Shown here: positions 22,901-34,900 of the stretch, one piece after another
Layout: each line of letters opens with the position of its first letter
How positions within the stretch are numbered: position 1 is the stretch's first letter
Assembly: GCA_958299035.1 (NCBI GenBank)
Contig: CATQJL010000316.1
Location: forward strand, 41,652,025-41,716,024
DNA from: Cylicocyclus nassatus
Lineage: Eukaryota; Nematoda; Chromadorea; Rhabditida; Strongylidae
Reading direction: 5' to 3'
Length of the DNA: 64,000 bases
Position numbers and translations under genes: made by a program
The notes under the pieces: model-generated
What the model saw: the letters and a program-made list of their open reading frames with translations, nothing else
What the model was told of the DNA's origin: nothing
Databases searched by the model: none

Positions 22901-25900
22901 TTTCGAAAAACGGTTTTCCACATTTGCTAAACTGATTTCTGCCATCGAATTGCTTGATTTGGTTTATTAAAAGGGGCGATAATGCAACATGCAAAAATTG
23001 TCATTGTTACATCCAATTGTCTATCAACCTCCGAAACTGGAATTGGGAGTTGCTCGACAATTATGACCTTGCTGCGAGCGCTCAAGCTTAATGTCAATTA
23101 GGCACAAACAAAAGCCTGTAGAGTCAAATCGCGCAATGTTCAACAAGTACTGATGCCACACTAATCAGTCTTTTGGGTCAGCCACCGTGATACACAATAT
23201 ATTAGAAAGCGTCTCATCTATTAAAGTGCTCATAGGGTTTGTACGATTTTTGAAGCAAAAATGAATAACATGGAGCATTGGAACACAAGCAATTAAAGTG
23301 ATTACTGTAAAAAGAAAAAAAATCAGCATAGATCAAATGACCCACAAGCAAAGGCGGAAAATTTCTACAAAAAAAAACTTTTTGTAAAGGTCAGTTTGTC
23401 AGCCAAAATGTCAGTAAAAATGCGACAGTCACGGCTACTTTGCTTGAGTTTAGATTACCAATCAAAAACGCGGGTTTTTGAAAGCCCTTATTGACTGTGG
23501 ATTGCGTTTAGGCACTTGTTTTTCGCTCATAAATATGTCCGCAGCTATTTAATTACTATGATTGTTAGCATTTCCTCGGAGCGCCTCAGCAAAAGCGGGA
23601 GAGGGGTGAGCAATATGAAGTTCATGAAAGATGTAAGGTGTGACAATTCAATTATGCGAGGCCACCGATTTCGCTGATTAAGGGAGGGTCTTTTGATAAA
23701 ACATGATGATACACTTACATCTTGCAATCCTGAAAACGACAGGCGTAGGCAATCATTAAGGGTATCAAGCGAAAGCTTGGCAACATTGGCGACTAGTGAA
23801 TGAATACGGACACTTAGAATGGTTTTATTTTACCAAACCTCTGTCTTTTCCAACTAGGCTCAGGCTTGTTTGAATGGTGCTGACTTAGACGTCAGCTTAA
23901 TCGTACCATCGATCTAGATGTACATTATTTGTAAACGTGATGAAGCCAATGCCCAAGCAAAAAACATTTATGCAGATTTTATTGTGTGGTGAATTTTCTT
24001 AAGACGGGAGGGCCGCTGGTTGGGACCGGTTTTTGAAACCGCTTTTGCTACTTGACGATCAATCTCTGATAGCAACCATTTAAAAAATTTCAAATGCCGT
24101 TGTCAAGGGCTCTGCTCAGCACTTGAACAAATTAGTGAACTGACCGATAGCGAAGTAAATCGGGTGTAACGCATGCCTATTTTGCAGAGTGATTGCATAA
24201 CGCTAGGGTCTAGGCCATCAATTATGTCGCTTACGCGTTTATACTATCCGCTTACATCATTGCTGGGGAGGCTCTAATAAAGGAGAAACCGTTTTATAGT
24301 TGAGTTTTCCTGTTTGAGTAAGAGAGAGGTGGCATTTTGGTTGCTCTTTTGCACTTTCGTAAAGTTTGCTCTTTCTGCCTTTTCGTTCAATTTTTTGTGA
24401 CAGTTTATTCTTTTCAAAACTGGCTCCACACGGCTGTTTAGTCACCTGTTAGATATTGCCTTGCTTTCGCCATTTCTCATTCATTTGACATTGGACAGTA
24501 TGAGATCGATAATCTCTCTTGGGTAGATCAAAAAAGCCTGACAAAACGACTCGAGGAACAATAACAACAATAAAGGAGGATAAATAAAGACGATTCTGGT
24601 ACTTGCAGCCTCCTCACGCGATATTTGAAATTATTAGGTTGTGTAATAAGTTTGTTCGATTTTTCGTTTCAAGTCTTTCTGAGTATTTTACAAAGCTCCT
24701 CGTTGTTTGTTTGAGCGTAGTTGAAGAATGGTAATGATCTTTAGGGCAGAATACTGCCTAATATATCGGCGAACTCGCCTTCTTCATAGTCTGAAAAGTC
24801 GAAGACACATAAGTAAACTATTCGATGAAATCCCTCGTGAACAGAAAACAAACAACGAGAAGATTACAACCATGCCAAGATTTATGGATAGTCGAATGTA
24901 GACGCTTATTTTACAAAGCATTTGGCGCAGTGTTTGTATGCATTGGAGACTCTAACAAGGAATGTATTATACTTGGGTAATTCGATAATTTTTCATCGAA
25001 TGAATAAATATCGAATAAATTCGAAAATAAAAAATCTCGAATAAACGAATATCGAATAAATTCGGAAAATCAAAAATATCAAATGAATGAATTTCGAATA
25101 AATTCGGAAAAACAAAAATATCGAATGAATGAATTTCGAATAAATTCGGAAAATCAAAAATATCGAATGAATAAATATCGAATATATTCGAACATTGGAA
25201 GTCGAATTTCGAATAAATATTCGAATGATTTATCGAATAACTAAAGCAATCACATCTCAAACTTGCCGACATATCTGGCTAAACCCGATCCAATCATAAT
25301 CAGCCCCCTAGTATCCCCTATACCAACTCCTAGCTCAAAATTCTCCAAAAATTGCTGAAATCAATAAAGTAGACTTCGGGTTAATCAGCACCCTCACTTA
25401 CCCCTTTGTACCAACTCCCAACCTCGTAGCCCAAAATTTTCCAAAAATCGATAAAATCGATAAAGTAATTTTTTATCCATAATCAGCACCCTCACTTACC
25501 TCCTTGTACCAACTCCCAACCTTGTAGCTCAAGATTTTCCAAAAATCGATAAAATCGATAAAGTAATTTTTTATCCATAATCAGCACCCTCACTTACCTC
25601 CTTGTACCAACTCCCAACCTTGTAGCTCAAGATTTTCCAAAAATCAATAAAATCGATAAAGTAATTTTTTATCCATAATCAGCACCCTCAGTTACCCCCT
25701 TGTACCAACTCCCAACCTCATAGCTCAAGATTTTCCAAAACTCGATAAAATCGATAAAGTAAATTTTTATTCATAATCAGCACCCTCACTTACCCCCTTG
25801 TACCAACTCCCAACCCCGCAGCCCAAGATTTTCCAAAAATGATAAAGTAGGTTGGCAACTAGACTATACATCAGCAAAAAGTCATACTAAAGCAGTCGAT

Positions 25901-28900
25901 ATAAATTTTTATGCTGTGCCCAAAAGATTCTTCTTCATTGGTCTGAAAGAGACCACATACAGGGTGTCTCAAAAAGATGTGCACACTGTTTGTTTGTAAA
26001 TAACTTTTTTGTGGTGAAGTGTTTCGAAAAGCTTTAGGTACCATTTTGTAGAGCGAGGTTCAACTTAGATTTACAGTGTAGAGCGGATCGCCGATCTCTC
26101 ATTCTTACTGTAGGATTACGGTAGAAACTTTGACGAGGGTTTTGAGCCATGAAAGGCCATAATTTGTTCCAAAAAGAAACCAAAACAACCTGAAAACTCT
26201 CACACTGGGCTAACTAGAGTTGCTGTTTCTAAATGTGAAGTTTGCAACTCTTCCTAATGCTTCATTAAAAAATTATGCGAGGTAAGCAGCAGCAGACGTT
26301 TTTTAAGTGTTCCTAAAAACTGCGGTTACACCGTTTAGAAAGCTTCTCAACCTTGTAAAGAGTTGGGTATTGAACTCAGGGTCCATAAAAACCCTATTAC
26401 ACAAATTTCCACATTTTTTTTGAAAATTTTTGAAACGGTCCCTTTTTTCACAGTGACACCATATGTTTGAAGTTTCTACCGTACTCCTACAGTAAGAATG
26501 AACGACCGGCGATTCGCTCTACATTGTAAATCTAAGTTGAACCTCGCTCTACAAAATGGTACCTAAAGCTTCTCGAAACACTTCACTACAAGAGAGTTAT
26601 TTACAATCAAGCAGTGTGCACATCTTTTTGGGACACCCTGTATGTACTTAAATTCCACAAATGCTACGATACATTGCCTGTTCATCGGAGACTTTCGTCT
26701 TGTGTGGTATAAGTTAGTCGTGGACGAAGCATGTGGTTTCCTCCGCGAAGCGATCACGAATGTCCCTATAACCCCGGGCATACTGCAGGCATTTCAGTGG
26801 CGACGTGGTATGGCAATACTCAAATTGTCCAAAACCTACTCTGAAAGTACAGAATGCAGGGCATTTATCTTTTTAGTATGTTGTACACGCTAAACATTTG
26901 TGGTAAGCTGCCATTACATCTGAAGACATCTCGTAACTGGCAAATCGCGTACGGCGATCTAAACCGTCTAACCTTGCACTAAAACTGCGATGTCCTTTAC
27001 TTACTTTAATCATTTATGCGAGCAAGAGTGCTCACTAGTGTGGGCTTTGCGTACCGCAAGCATGAGCAATGCAAAGAAAGAAGAACAGCCATTTCAATTC
27101 AGTATGAACTCAGAACAAGAGCTTGAATTTGATATCTTCTTTGCTGAGTTGGTGCCAATAGCAGTGCGAACAATCTCATTGATTGAAAAAACATCAATTA
27201 AAATCCACATATGATTTTTTTTTACTGTCGCAAGCAGTCGGAAGAATGCGACTCTCCATTCAGTTCAAAGGTATACCGGTTGCAAAAGTTGCATACCGAG
27301 TTTTGCGAGAAAAAAAAACGCGGACGAAGTGAGCTTGATACTCAGCAGTTGGCTCTGCAACAAAGTCGAATACTCTGAATACGGAGTACATTCGAATACG
27401 AATTCGAATAAACATTCGAATAAAACATTCGAATAAAATCTATTCGAAACCCCTTTTTTGATTATTCGAGTTTTCGAATAATATTCGAAACCTCGTTTTT
27501 TGATTATTCGAGTTTTCGAATAATATTCGAAACCTCGTTTTTTGATCATTCGAGTCGAATTTTATTCGAAACCCCGTTTTCTCAATTATTCGAGTTTCGA
27601 ATATTATTCGAAAATGGAAGAACTCCGAATATCGAATTTCGAATACGAATATATTCGAATGTTTTATTCGAATGATCGAATTTCTATTCGATTCGGACCC
27701 AAGTATAGAATGTATGTTCAGTCGAAGTGGCCCTTTCAGATGGGAAGTATACCATACTGAAGGGCATAAAATGCTGATTCCGAATCTTCCTTTCCATACT
27801 GCAGAACGTTTATAATCGAGAAGTTACGAGCGTTTTTTGGAGCCAAAAATGAAATGTGCAATTTGGATAAAATGTGTTTCTAAAATCTTACTGGCCCTCA
27901 GATAATGCAACGAGAGGGTATATTTTTTATTATAGAGTATTTTGAAGTAAGGTGCTCTGATGATTATGTTTTTGATGTCTCTTCGATGTCAACGTTAAGC
28001 ATCTGAAGGCATCTTTGAGGGAGTGTGATAGCCGAACATTTCAGGAATTGGCAGAAAATGTGGTCTATAATTGCTAAATCGTCGATTAGATAGGTTACAT
28101 AGTCAAAAATCTAGAACTTGGGGGGCACACAGCTCAATTACGCGAGATAACGAACGCCGCTGCGGCAAAGCCTTGCTACGCCGAATTTTGCAAAAATGGT
28201 ATTAAACGGTCGGTGAAAGGAAGTGGGAGGTTAGAAACAGTTTCAGCAAGTGTATAAGTGATTGGTCAGTTGTTTTTTTGGTGTCAAGCTTTTTGAATAG
28301 ATTTTAAAATCGAATGACGGAAAAACCAAGAAGGAAAAAAGATGCCGAAAATGGAATTTTTGCCCTTTCAGATTTTTCGGTTTGTAGCCAAATTTTTTGT
28401 TCTACTTCTCAAAATCTGAAGTGTAATAACAGGAGCTTGGTAAAGCAGACTTAGAGCTTCCGAACACACACTAACATTTTGCCAAATGCTTTGCAGAATA
28501 TTGCAAAAAATTGAAACAAAAAATGCGAACAAACTTATTACACAACCCTAAGTTAAAGTTGGAAATTAACGGTAGAGTCCGGAAAAAAAACCTGCATCTA
28601 GGCGTTGAGATTGAACTAAGATAATTTATTCTGGTACAGTCTCCTTCTGTCCGTTTAAACGAGTGGTGACACCGAGCAGAATCGTTGACAATGCGACGCG
28701 GCGTTCGAGCGCGGTTTTGCACAGTAACCATAGCACCAGGAAAGATAACAATCTCAAATTATAAGTGTAATTGATCGTTTTTTCACAAATCTATTTTAAT
28801 CTAATTGTAAATTATTGACTACTAGCTGGCTTACCCGGCTCCGCCGTATCCGGACCAAACTTGGCACACATACACTTCGGGCCCCGGCGGGTGTCACAGT

Positions 28901-31900
28901 CCACTTTTCGTTATCGATCGATGTCGATTTTACCGATTTTTTTTGCAGAGTTCACCTACAGGGCTAGGAGTTGGCATAGGGGGGGAAGTGAGCATGGGGA
29001 TTCCGAATACAATATTAGTTTTCAGAATTATCGATTACTTTTATTGATTTTATCGATTCTTTGTAAATTTTGACATGCGAGGTTGGGATTTTGCACAGGG
29101 GGGTAATCGAGCATGCTGATTACGAACACAATATTAGTTTTCAGGATCGTCCATTACTTTTATCAATTTTATCGATTTTTTGAAAATTCGAGCTAGGGGG
29201 CTGGAATTTGGCACAGGGATGTAATCGAGCATGCTGATCACCCCCCTTGGGGATGATCAGCATGCTCGATTACCCCCCTGTGCCAACTCCCAGCCCCGTA
29301 GCTCAAACTTTGCAAAAAAATCGATAAAATCGATAAAAGTAATCGATAATCATGAAAACCAATATTGTATTCGGAATCCCCATGCTCGATTACCCTTACC
29401 CCCCTGTGCCAACTAGGTGAACTCAGCAAAAAAAATTGATAAAAATCGATAAAATCGATATCGATCGATGACGAAAAGTAGCCTATGACACGCGCCGGGG
29501 CCCGAAGTGTATGTGTGCCAAGTTTGGTCCGGATCGGTTCAGAAATGGAATTTTCTATTCGGAACATACGTACACACAGACAGACAGACAGACAGACATA
29601 CAGACATACAAACAGACATTCAGCTTTATATATAAGATTCGGAACATACGTACACATAGACTGACAGACATACAGACATACAGACATACAAACAAACATT
29701 CAGCTTTATATATAAGATGATTTTAACTAAACAAGGAAAATTTTATCCAAGACGGTTGCAAAAAATTCTCGAGGAGGGGCTGAACTGACCTGTTCTTGCC
29801 TAACGAATTAGAATCAAGATGACTCAAGATTCCATGTCTCAACAGAAGTTAAAAGAAATAATGAAAAAAACATCGTGTTGCTTCTACATCAAAAATCGGC
29901 GGGTCAACATACAAGTGTACGTAGTTTCCGTGTCATATTTTCTAATCCACCCTTTTAGCCCGCAGCAACTTTCAGGATATTTTCACTGTCACTGTCATAT
30001 TCCTTGACCAGTAAAAAACTTTTGAATCCAAGTTCAAAACAGAAGAATTTTTCAAAGATCTTAAAGCTCTCTTCGTAAGAAAAAGTGCAAGTTTGATATT
30101 TTGTGCGTTGCAGAGACGGGCCGCCGCTGGATATTTGGGATTCATGTCGCATTTATGAGAACTTGGGGGCAAGGCCGAATTTTACTTTTATCTTGAGAAC
30201 AATACTAAATCGCGCTTTGTGCGAAAACGGGAAAGTGAGTTTATGGCTATATAGATGCTTATCCCGAGTTCCTCCTTTCTAGTGCCTGGCCTATGTTTCT
30301 TTTACCTCTTGGTTCTATGTATCTTCTCCCTCCGGTTCATTTTGATTTTCATTTGTTCGCGCGCATTGCAGTGAACGAAAATGTAATTGAAATCAGAAAC
30401 AGCTGAAAACAACTCTTCAGTAATTCTCTCTATCTGGGTATTTTCGGTCCCAAGTTACACAGATAATAAAAAGGGAATTAGCAAAACTGTATAAGTTGGT
30501 TGTGGGCACTCAAAAAGCCACTTATGTTTTTTCGCGCGACAAAAAAAAACGCGGTCGCACAGTTTACCCGAATGAGGGGATGCCGAAGGGTTTCAAATAA
30601 AAAAGGGTCAATTAAATTTGAGAATCAAAACTTTTGAGTAAACGAATATCGAACTTATTCAAAGATTGAAAATATCATGTTATTAAATACCATCTAAATT
30701 CGGAATTCGAAAATCTCGAAAGAAATCTTATTTATTGAGTCGGAACAAAAGTTTTGTCAGTTTTTTGAAATGACGGAAGTCCCGTACACAGGGGCTGGCA
30801 CCAGCTGGCACGGGGCAAGCTGGATATCGTTTTTGGGTCAAAAAGCAAGGGGGATATCGTTTTTGTCGACAAATTGCGACGTTTTTTTTAGTCGACGTTT
30901 CGTTTTTGGAGGATTTTCAGGGATTTTGGTCTGGGTTCAAAGGGGACTTCGTAAAAATTAGCAAATTTCAAGGGGGACTTCGTTTTGAAAATTTCCTGGT
31001 GCCAGCTCGTGCCGAGCCCTGCCCGTACAGTAGGAATAAACAAACATCTCAAGCTGTATCCAAAGCAAAATTTCTTCTTCTTTCCAAATGCTCTATTCTC
31101 GGTAAGATTCGTTAAGAGAATGCTGAGATTATCGCTGGAAACTACAACCCATTTTGAAGCTTTTGGGAAGCTCGAGAGTTAGCAGATAGAGCAAAACAAT
31201 TTTTGTAGCTTTGTGGCGTATCTTTCAAAATTTCTAAACCATTATATATTCTTAAATTTTATAGTCAGACCTCGAGAACATGAAATGGTGAAGAATTCGG
31301 ATACATTCGATACAACATTTTTTCCTCTTTCTGACAGTTGCCTTTTCTTGGCAGAGCACGCAATTTGCGGGGGAAAATAGCAATCTTTTTCAATTTCACA
31401 GTTCGCATTGACATATCCCAACTTTCAAAATGTACTTGTTTTGAACAGAAATTCGCTCATTTAGTTTATAAGGCCGTACTAGTGATAATCGAGTGTGAGC
31501 CCCAGTATTCTGAAGATTACCAAGTGTTAGGTGCAATAACGAGTTTTGCGAGCATTCAAACATCAAGACTATTGAAAAATTATTGAACAAAATTCTAGAA
31601 GAATAGCCGAAAAAGAAGAAAAGTTGCTAAAGTTGGCAAAAGATTTGCTCTACTTTGGCTATGAAAGCTTCCCTAATAGTCTCAAATAAAATTTTGAAAA
31701 ACTGCAAAAGTCGTACGTTGTAAAAATGGAAGGTTGTAAACTCCAGCGATCATCTCAGCGCTCTTTCAATGAATCACATTAAGAGTGTAGCAGCTGGAAA
31801 AAAGAGGAACTTTGAATACAGTTTGAAATGTTTGTTTGTCTTCATTCTATCGTAAATGTCAATGGATTCCGAAAACTGACAAAACTTTTGCACCAACCCC

Positions 31901-34900
31901 TAATGTGAAGCTGAAAGATTGTCCGTTTGTATGCATGTTTGTATGTCTGTGCGTACATGTATGAGTATATTCGGATAGAAAACTTCATGTCTGAAAAGAT
32001 CCGGATCAAGGTTGGCACCAGGGTCAAGCGTGTGATGCGACTGTCGCAACGGGGGGGGGGGGGTCGTAAGCGGGGTACCTATGTTGGGGGAGGGGGTCGT
32101 AAAAAGAGGTACTTTGGATAAAAAACCGTAAGCACGAAAAGAAATCGAATGGCAGATAATTATTACGTGTTCGTAACAATAAATTAAAGGAACGCCGTGT
32201 ACCAAAGTATCAAATAAAAACGTGAACAATAATTTGAAAACATTTGCAAACGTAGAAATTCACTTCACTTGCTGCACTTTTGAAAGATTAGAACCTAGTT
32301 CTCTTTTTTTTTTGATGGAAATCACTATTTCTCCCGCAAAATATTGTCGCAAACGGGGATCGAACCAGGGTGGCATGATTAAAATTAAAAAAATGAACAC
32401 TTTCACAAGCTCAAATGCTACTAAAGGCATGTATGTGTGATAAAGATGTTAGATGTACCGATTGGTGTAGACATCCTGCTTCCGAAGGCTCACATAAGAC
32501 TCGCACACTCGACAAAAGCGCATATCTCTATCAACGCTAATCATCAATAATTTGTAAATCTGTTTGTAACTTTTCATACGGTCTTTACAATTTATGTGTA
32601 CTTAAAAGGTGCTCTACTACATTTATGCAGAATTTGGTCCTACTTTATAGTCTTCGGATTTTTTTTATGATTTTATGTATGATGGCAAAAAATGACAAAA
32701 GAGGGGTCGTATCTGGGTCGCATCTAAATTTTTCCGGAGCTATTGAAGCTTGTTGGCTGCAATTTTGCTGTAATACGAGGCCATCCTCCTACTTTCCCTC
32801 ATAAAAATTGCAGGCTGTTTTACAACTTCTCTGGTAAGTTACAAAATTTTAAGCTCAAAAATCCCAGTTTTTGCTTTTTAGGATCGCATCTAAATTTTCG
32901 AGAGTCGCATCTAGAATTTTTCGAGCTCACTGCTCCTCAAGGGCTTAAACTTTTTCTATAGATAGTCTGGGCACTATGCTACAGAACCTGTTCATTGCAG
33001 CCTCTCAGTCTTTTCCTGGCCCTAGTTACGAATTTTCAAACTACCGTGCTCATGCACGTTTTTGACGTCGTTCTGGACGACGCTGAAGCTGTTTTTTTTT
33101 TCGCAGGAAAAACTGTGGAAGAGGTAGGAAATAAGCTTCTTAGTCGAAAGCATCTTTTTTAGTTCAAGAATGTCATTTTTTCCTCCATGCAAAAATTTGT
33201 GTCGCATACGGGAACTGAATTTGCTGGCCTGAAGTATGCCTGAAAATTCAAAAAAAACTTGCAGAATCTCAAACATTATTGAAGGTGTGTATATGTGCTA
33301 CAGATGCCCCAGTGGCCTAGAAATTCTGCTTCCGAAACCTCACTGAAGTTCTCACGCGGGTGTTTTTTGAGATTGACATTCGTTTATGCAGGTTACCGCG
33401 AGGAATGTGGGCAGGGGAGTAAGGGCGTAGATGGAGGGGGGGGGGGTCGTACGGATGGGTACCTTCAAGGGGGGAGGGGTCGTAAATGGGGGTCCCGGAT
33501 CGCATCAACACGCTTGACCCTGGTTGGCACACATATACTTCGGGGCGGGGCGGGCACGTAAGCTACTTTTTGTCATCGGTCGATATCAATTTTATCGGTT
33601 TTTGAAAACTGAGCTAGAGGCTGGAAGCTGGCACAGGGGTTGACTGAGCATGCTGATTACGAATAAAATATTGGATTTTGAAATGATCAATTACTTTTAT
33701 CGATTTTATCGTTTTTTTGGGAAGGAGCTCAATTTCAGATTCAAACAAGGATTTTCTGATTCCTTTGAAGCTTCCAATCATTTTCCAAGCTGCAAAACTT
33801 GTTGCGTTCTGAGACATTCTCAAAGTCGTGAACTTGCTTATGCAAAGCTTACATATTATGGGATTTCACCCCAGGAAGACCACTTTTTCGTGATTGGTCT
33901 TCTTCTTTTGGCAACCAAAGCCTACTATATTTTGATCACAGTAGCACTGACGACGGCGATCGCCCGTCGTCTCCAATATCGACAGTCGTAGCAACTAGCG
34001 ACCGCCGATAACAATGACAATTGCCGATTTTGCACTTATTTGATGCATATTGATTAAAGGTGTGCTATACTCCTCGAGAAGTATAGCGCCTTCCTTAGAA
34101 TTCATTCTTGATGGTCAGCTTTGCGCGAAAGCTTGAAAGCCATCACTGTACGAGAATGACTAAGATAGACAGAAGAACCAGTGCGAACCTTTGCGAACGA
34201 AGTGACGCGCTGGTTCTGTAATTACAGCACGGACGATTTTTGAATATATAGGAATGCTTACATTTATGTTGAGCTGATTTATAAGTGGCGTTAAGTCAAC
34301 GATCTTAACAGCCCAATCAACAGCCGCTCTGCTTAGTGAGCACTGTACAAACCCTCGAACCATGGTCAGATTGGTTGTTAGCTGAGCCTTAGTTGCCTGG
34401 GATTCTGCAGAAATCATTGTACATGAGAATAACTGTGATCTTTGTACCATTGCGAAACAACTTCAATGAGCGCACATCCCATTTTGCTGAATGGTTCCAT
34501 CTTTTCCGTTCGCATGGCCGTACGCAAATGTCGTTAGCTCCACCAAACTCCTTTAGTATCGACACAGTTTCATAAACTGTCTTGATCATCATGTCGTAAT
34601 TCTAGATTAAATGCTATCAGTGTAAAACAAAAACCTCTACTTTCTGAAGAAGCATTGAGTGGTAACTTTTTCAATAAGCCATTAGGTAAAAGAGAACCTG
34701 AAGCAATAAAACGTATCCCCAGCTTTTGTGCTCAGAGAGGAGTTGAAGGCAATCATAGTGGGCCTGGTTCATGTTGTTTCCACGACGATTGACAGAACGG
34801 CGCACTAAATGCTTGCTGAAGAAATCATTTGATTTTCAAATACAATATTGGCAGAAGATGACATCTCGTGGTGCCAGCTCACGAAGTGCAAAAGATAAGC

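Larger units (their letters stand above)
24968..27707. mobile_element. TATACTTGGGT element, copy A (hAT-like, 8-bp TSD)
   Basis: The element starts TATACTTGGGTAATTCGA and ends ACCCAAGTATA, flanked on both sides by a perfect 8-bp duplication, GAATGTAT (24960-24967, 27708-27715). Both ends are packed with TTCGAATA/TCGAATAAA repeats (24968-25240, 27360-27700). Inside are a 98-bp tandem array, a TA-flanked MITE (25960-26640) and a segment (26641-27260) homologous to copy B at 59087-60955. An 8-bp duplication suggests hAT-type or a related mechanism; no transposase is recognisable. Confidence 0.75.
24634..28551. mobile_element. Mariner-type element split by a nested hAT-like element
   Basis: Ends TTAGGTTGTGTAATAAGTTT (left) and the complement aaacttattacacaacccta (right) stay paired for about 40 bp. 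Subtracting the nested element 24968-27707 and one copy of its target duplication leaves about 1.17 kb. No intact transposase was recognised. TA is clear at the left but not at the right edge. The sequence across the nested element's junction resembles 63545-63590. Confidence 0.6.

Noticed and set aside
22716..22930. Minus-strand frames ending AILLAILRFSK and containing AHVNLISKAFTKML that look like extra GT14 exons
   Set aside because: They resemble the family only loosely, need poor splice sites or an in-frame stop, and the exon at 34262 already joins the exon at 22603 in phase and in family order.
24968..24985. TTGGGTAATT as part of a nematode spliced-leader gene
   Set aside because: It lacks the following TTGAG of SL1 and is the terminal sequence of a transposon present in two copies.
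25386..25850. Regular array as a CRISPR
   Set aside because: The full 98-bp unit repeats with no unique spacers, and the window is eukaryotic.
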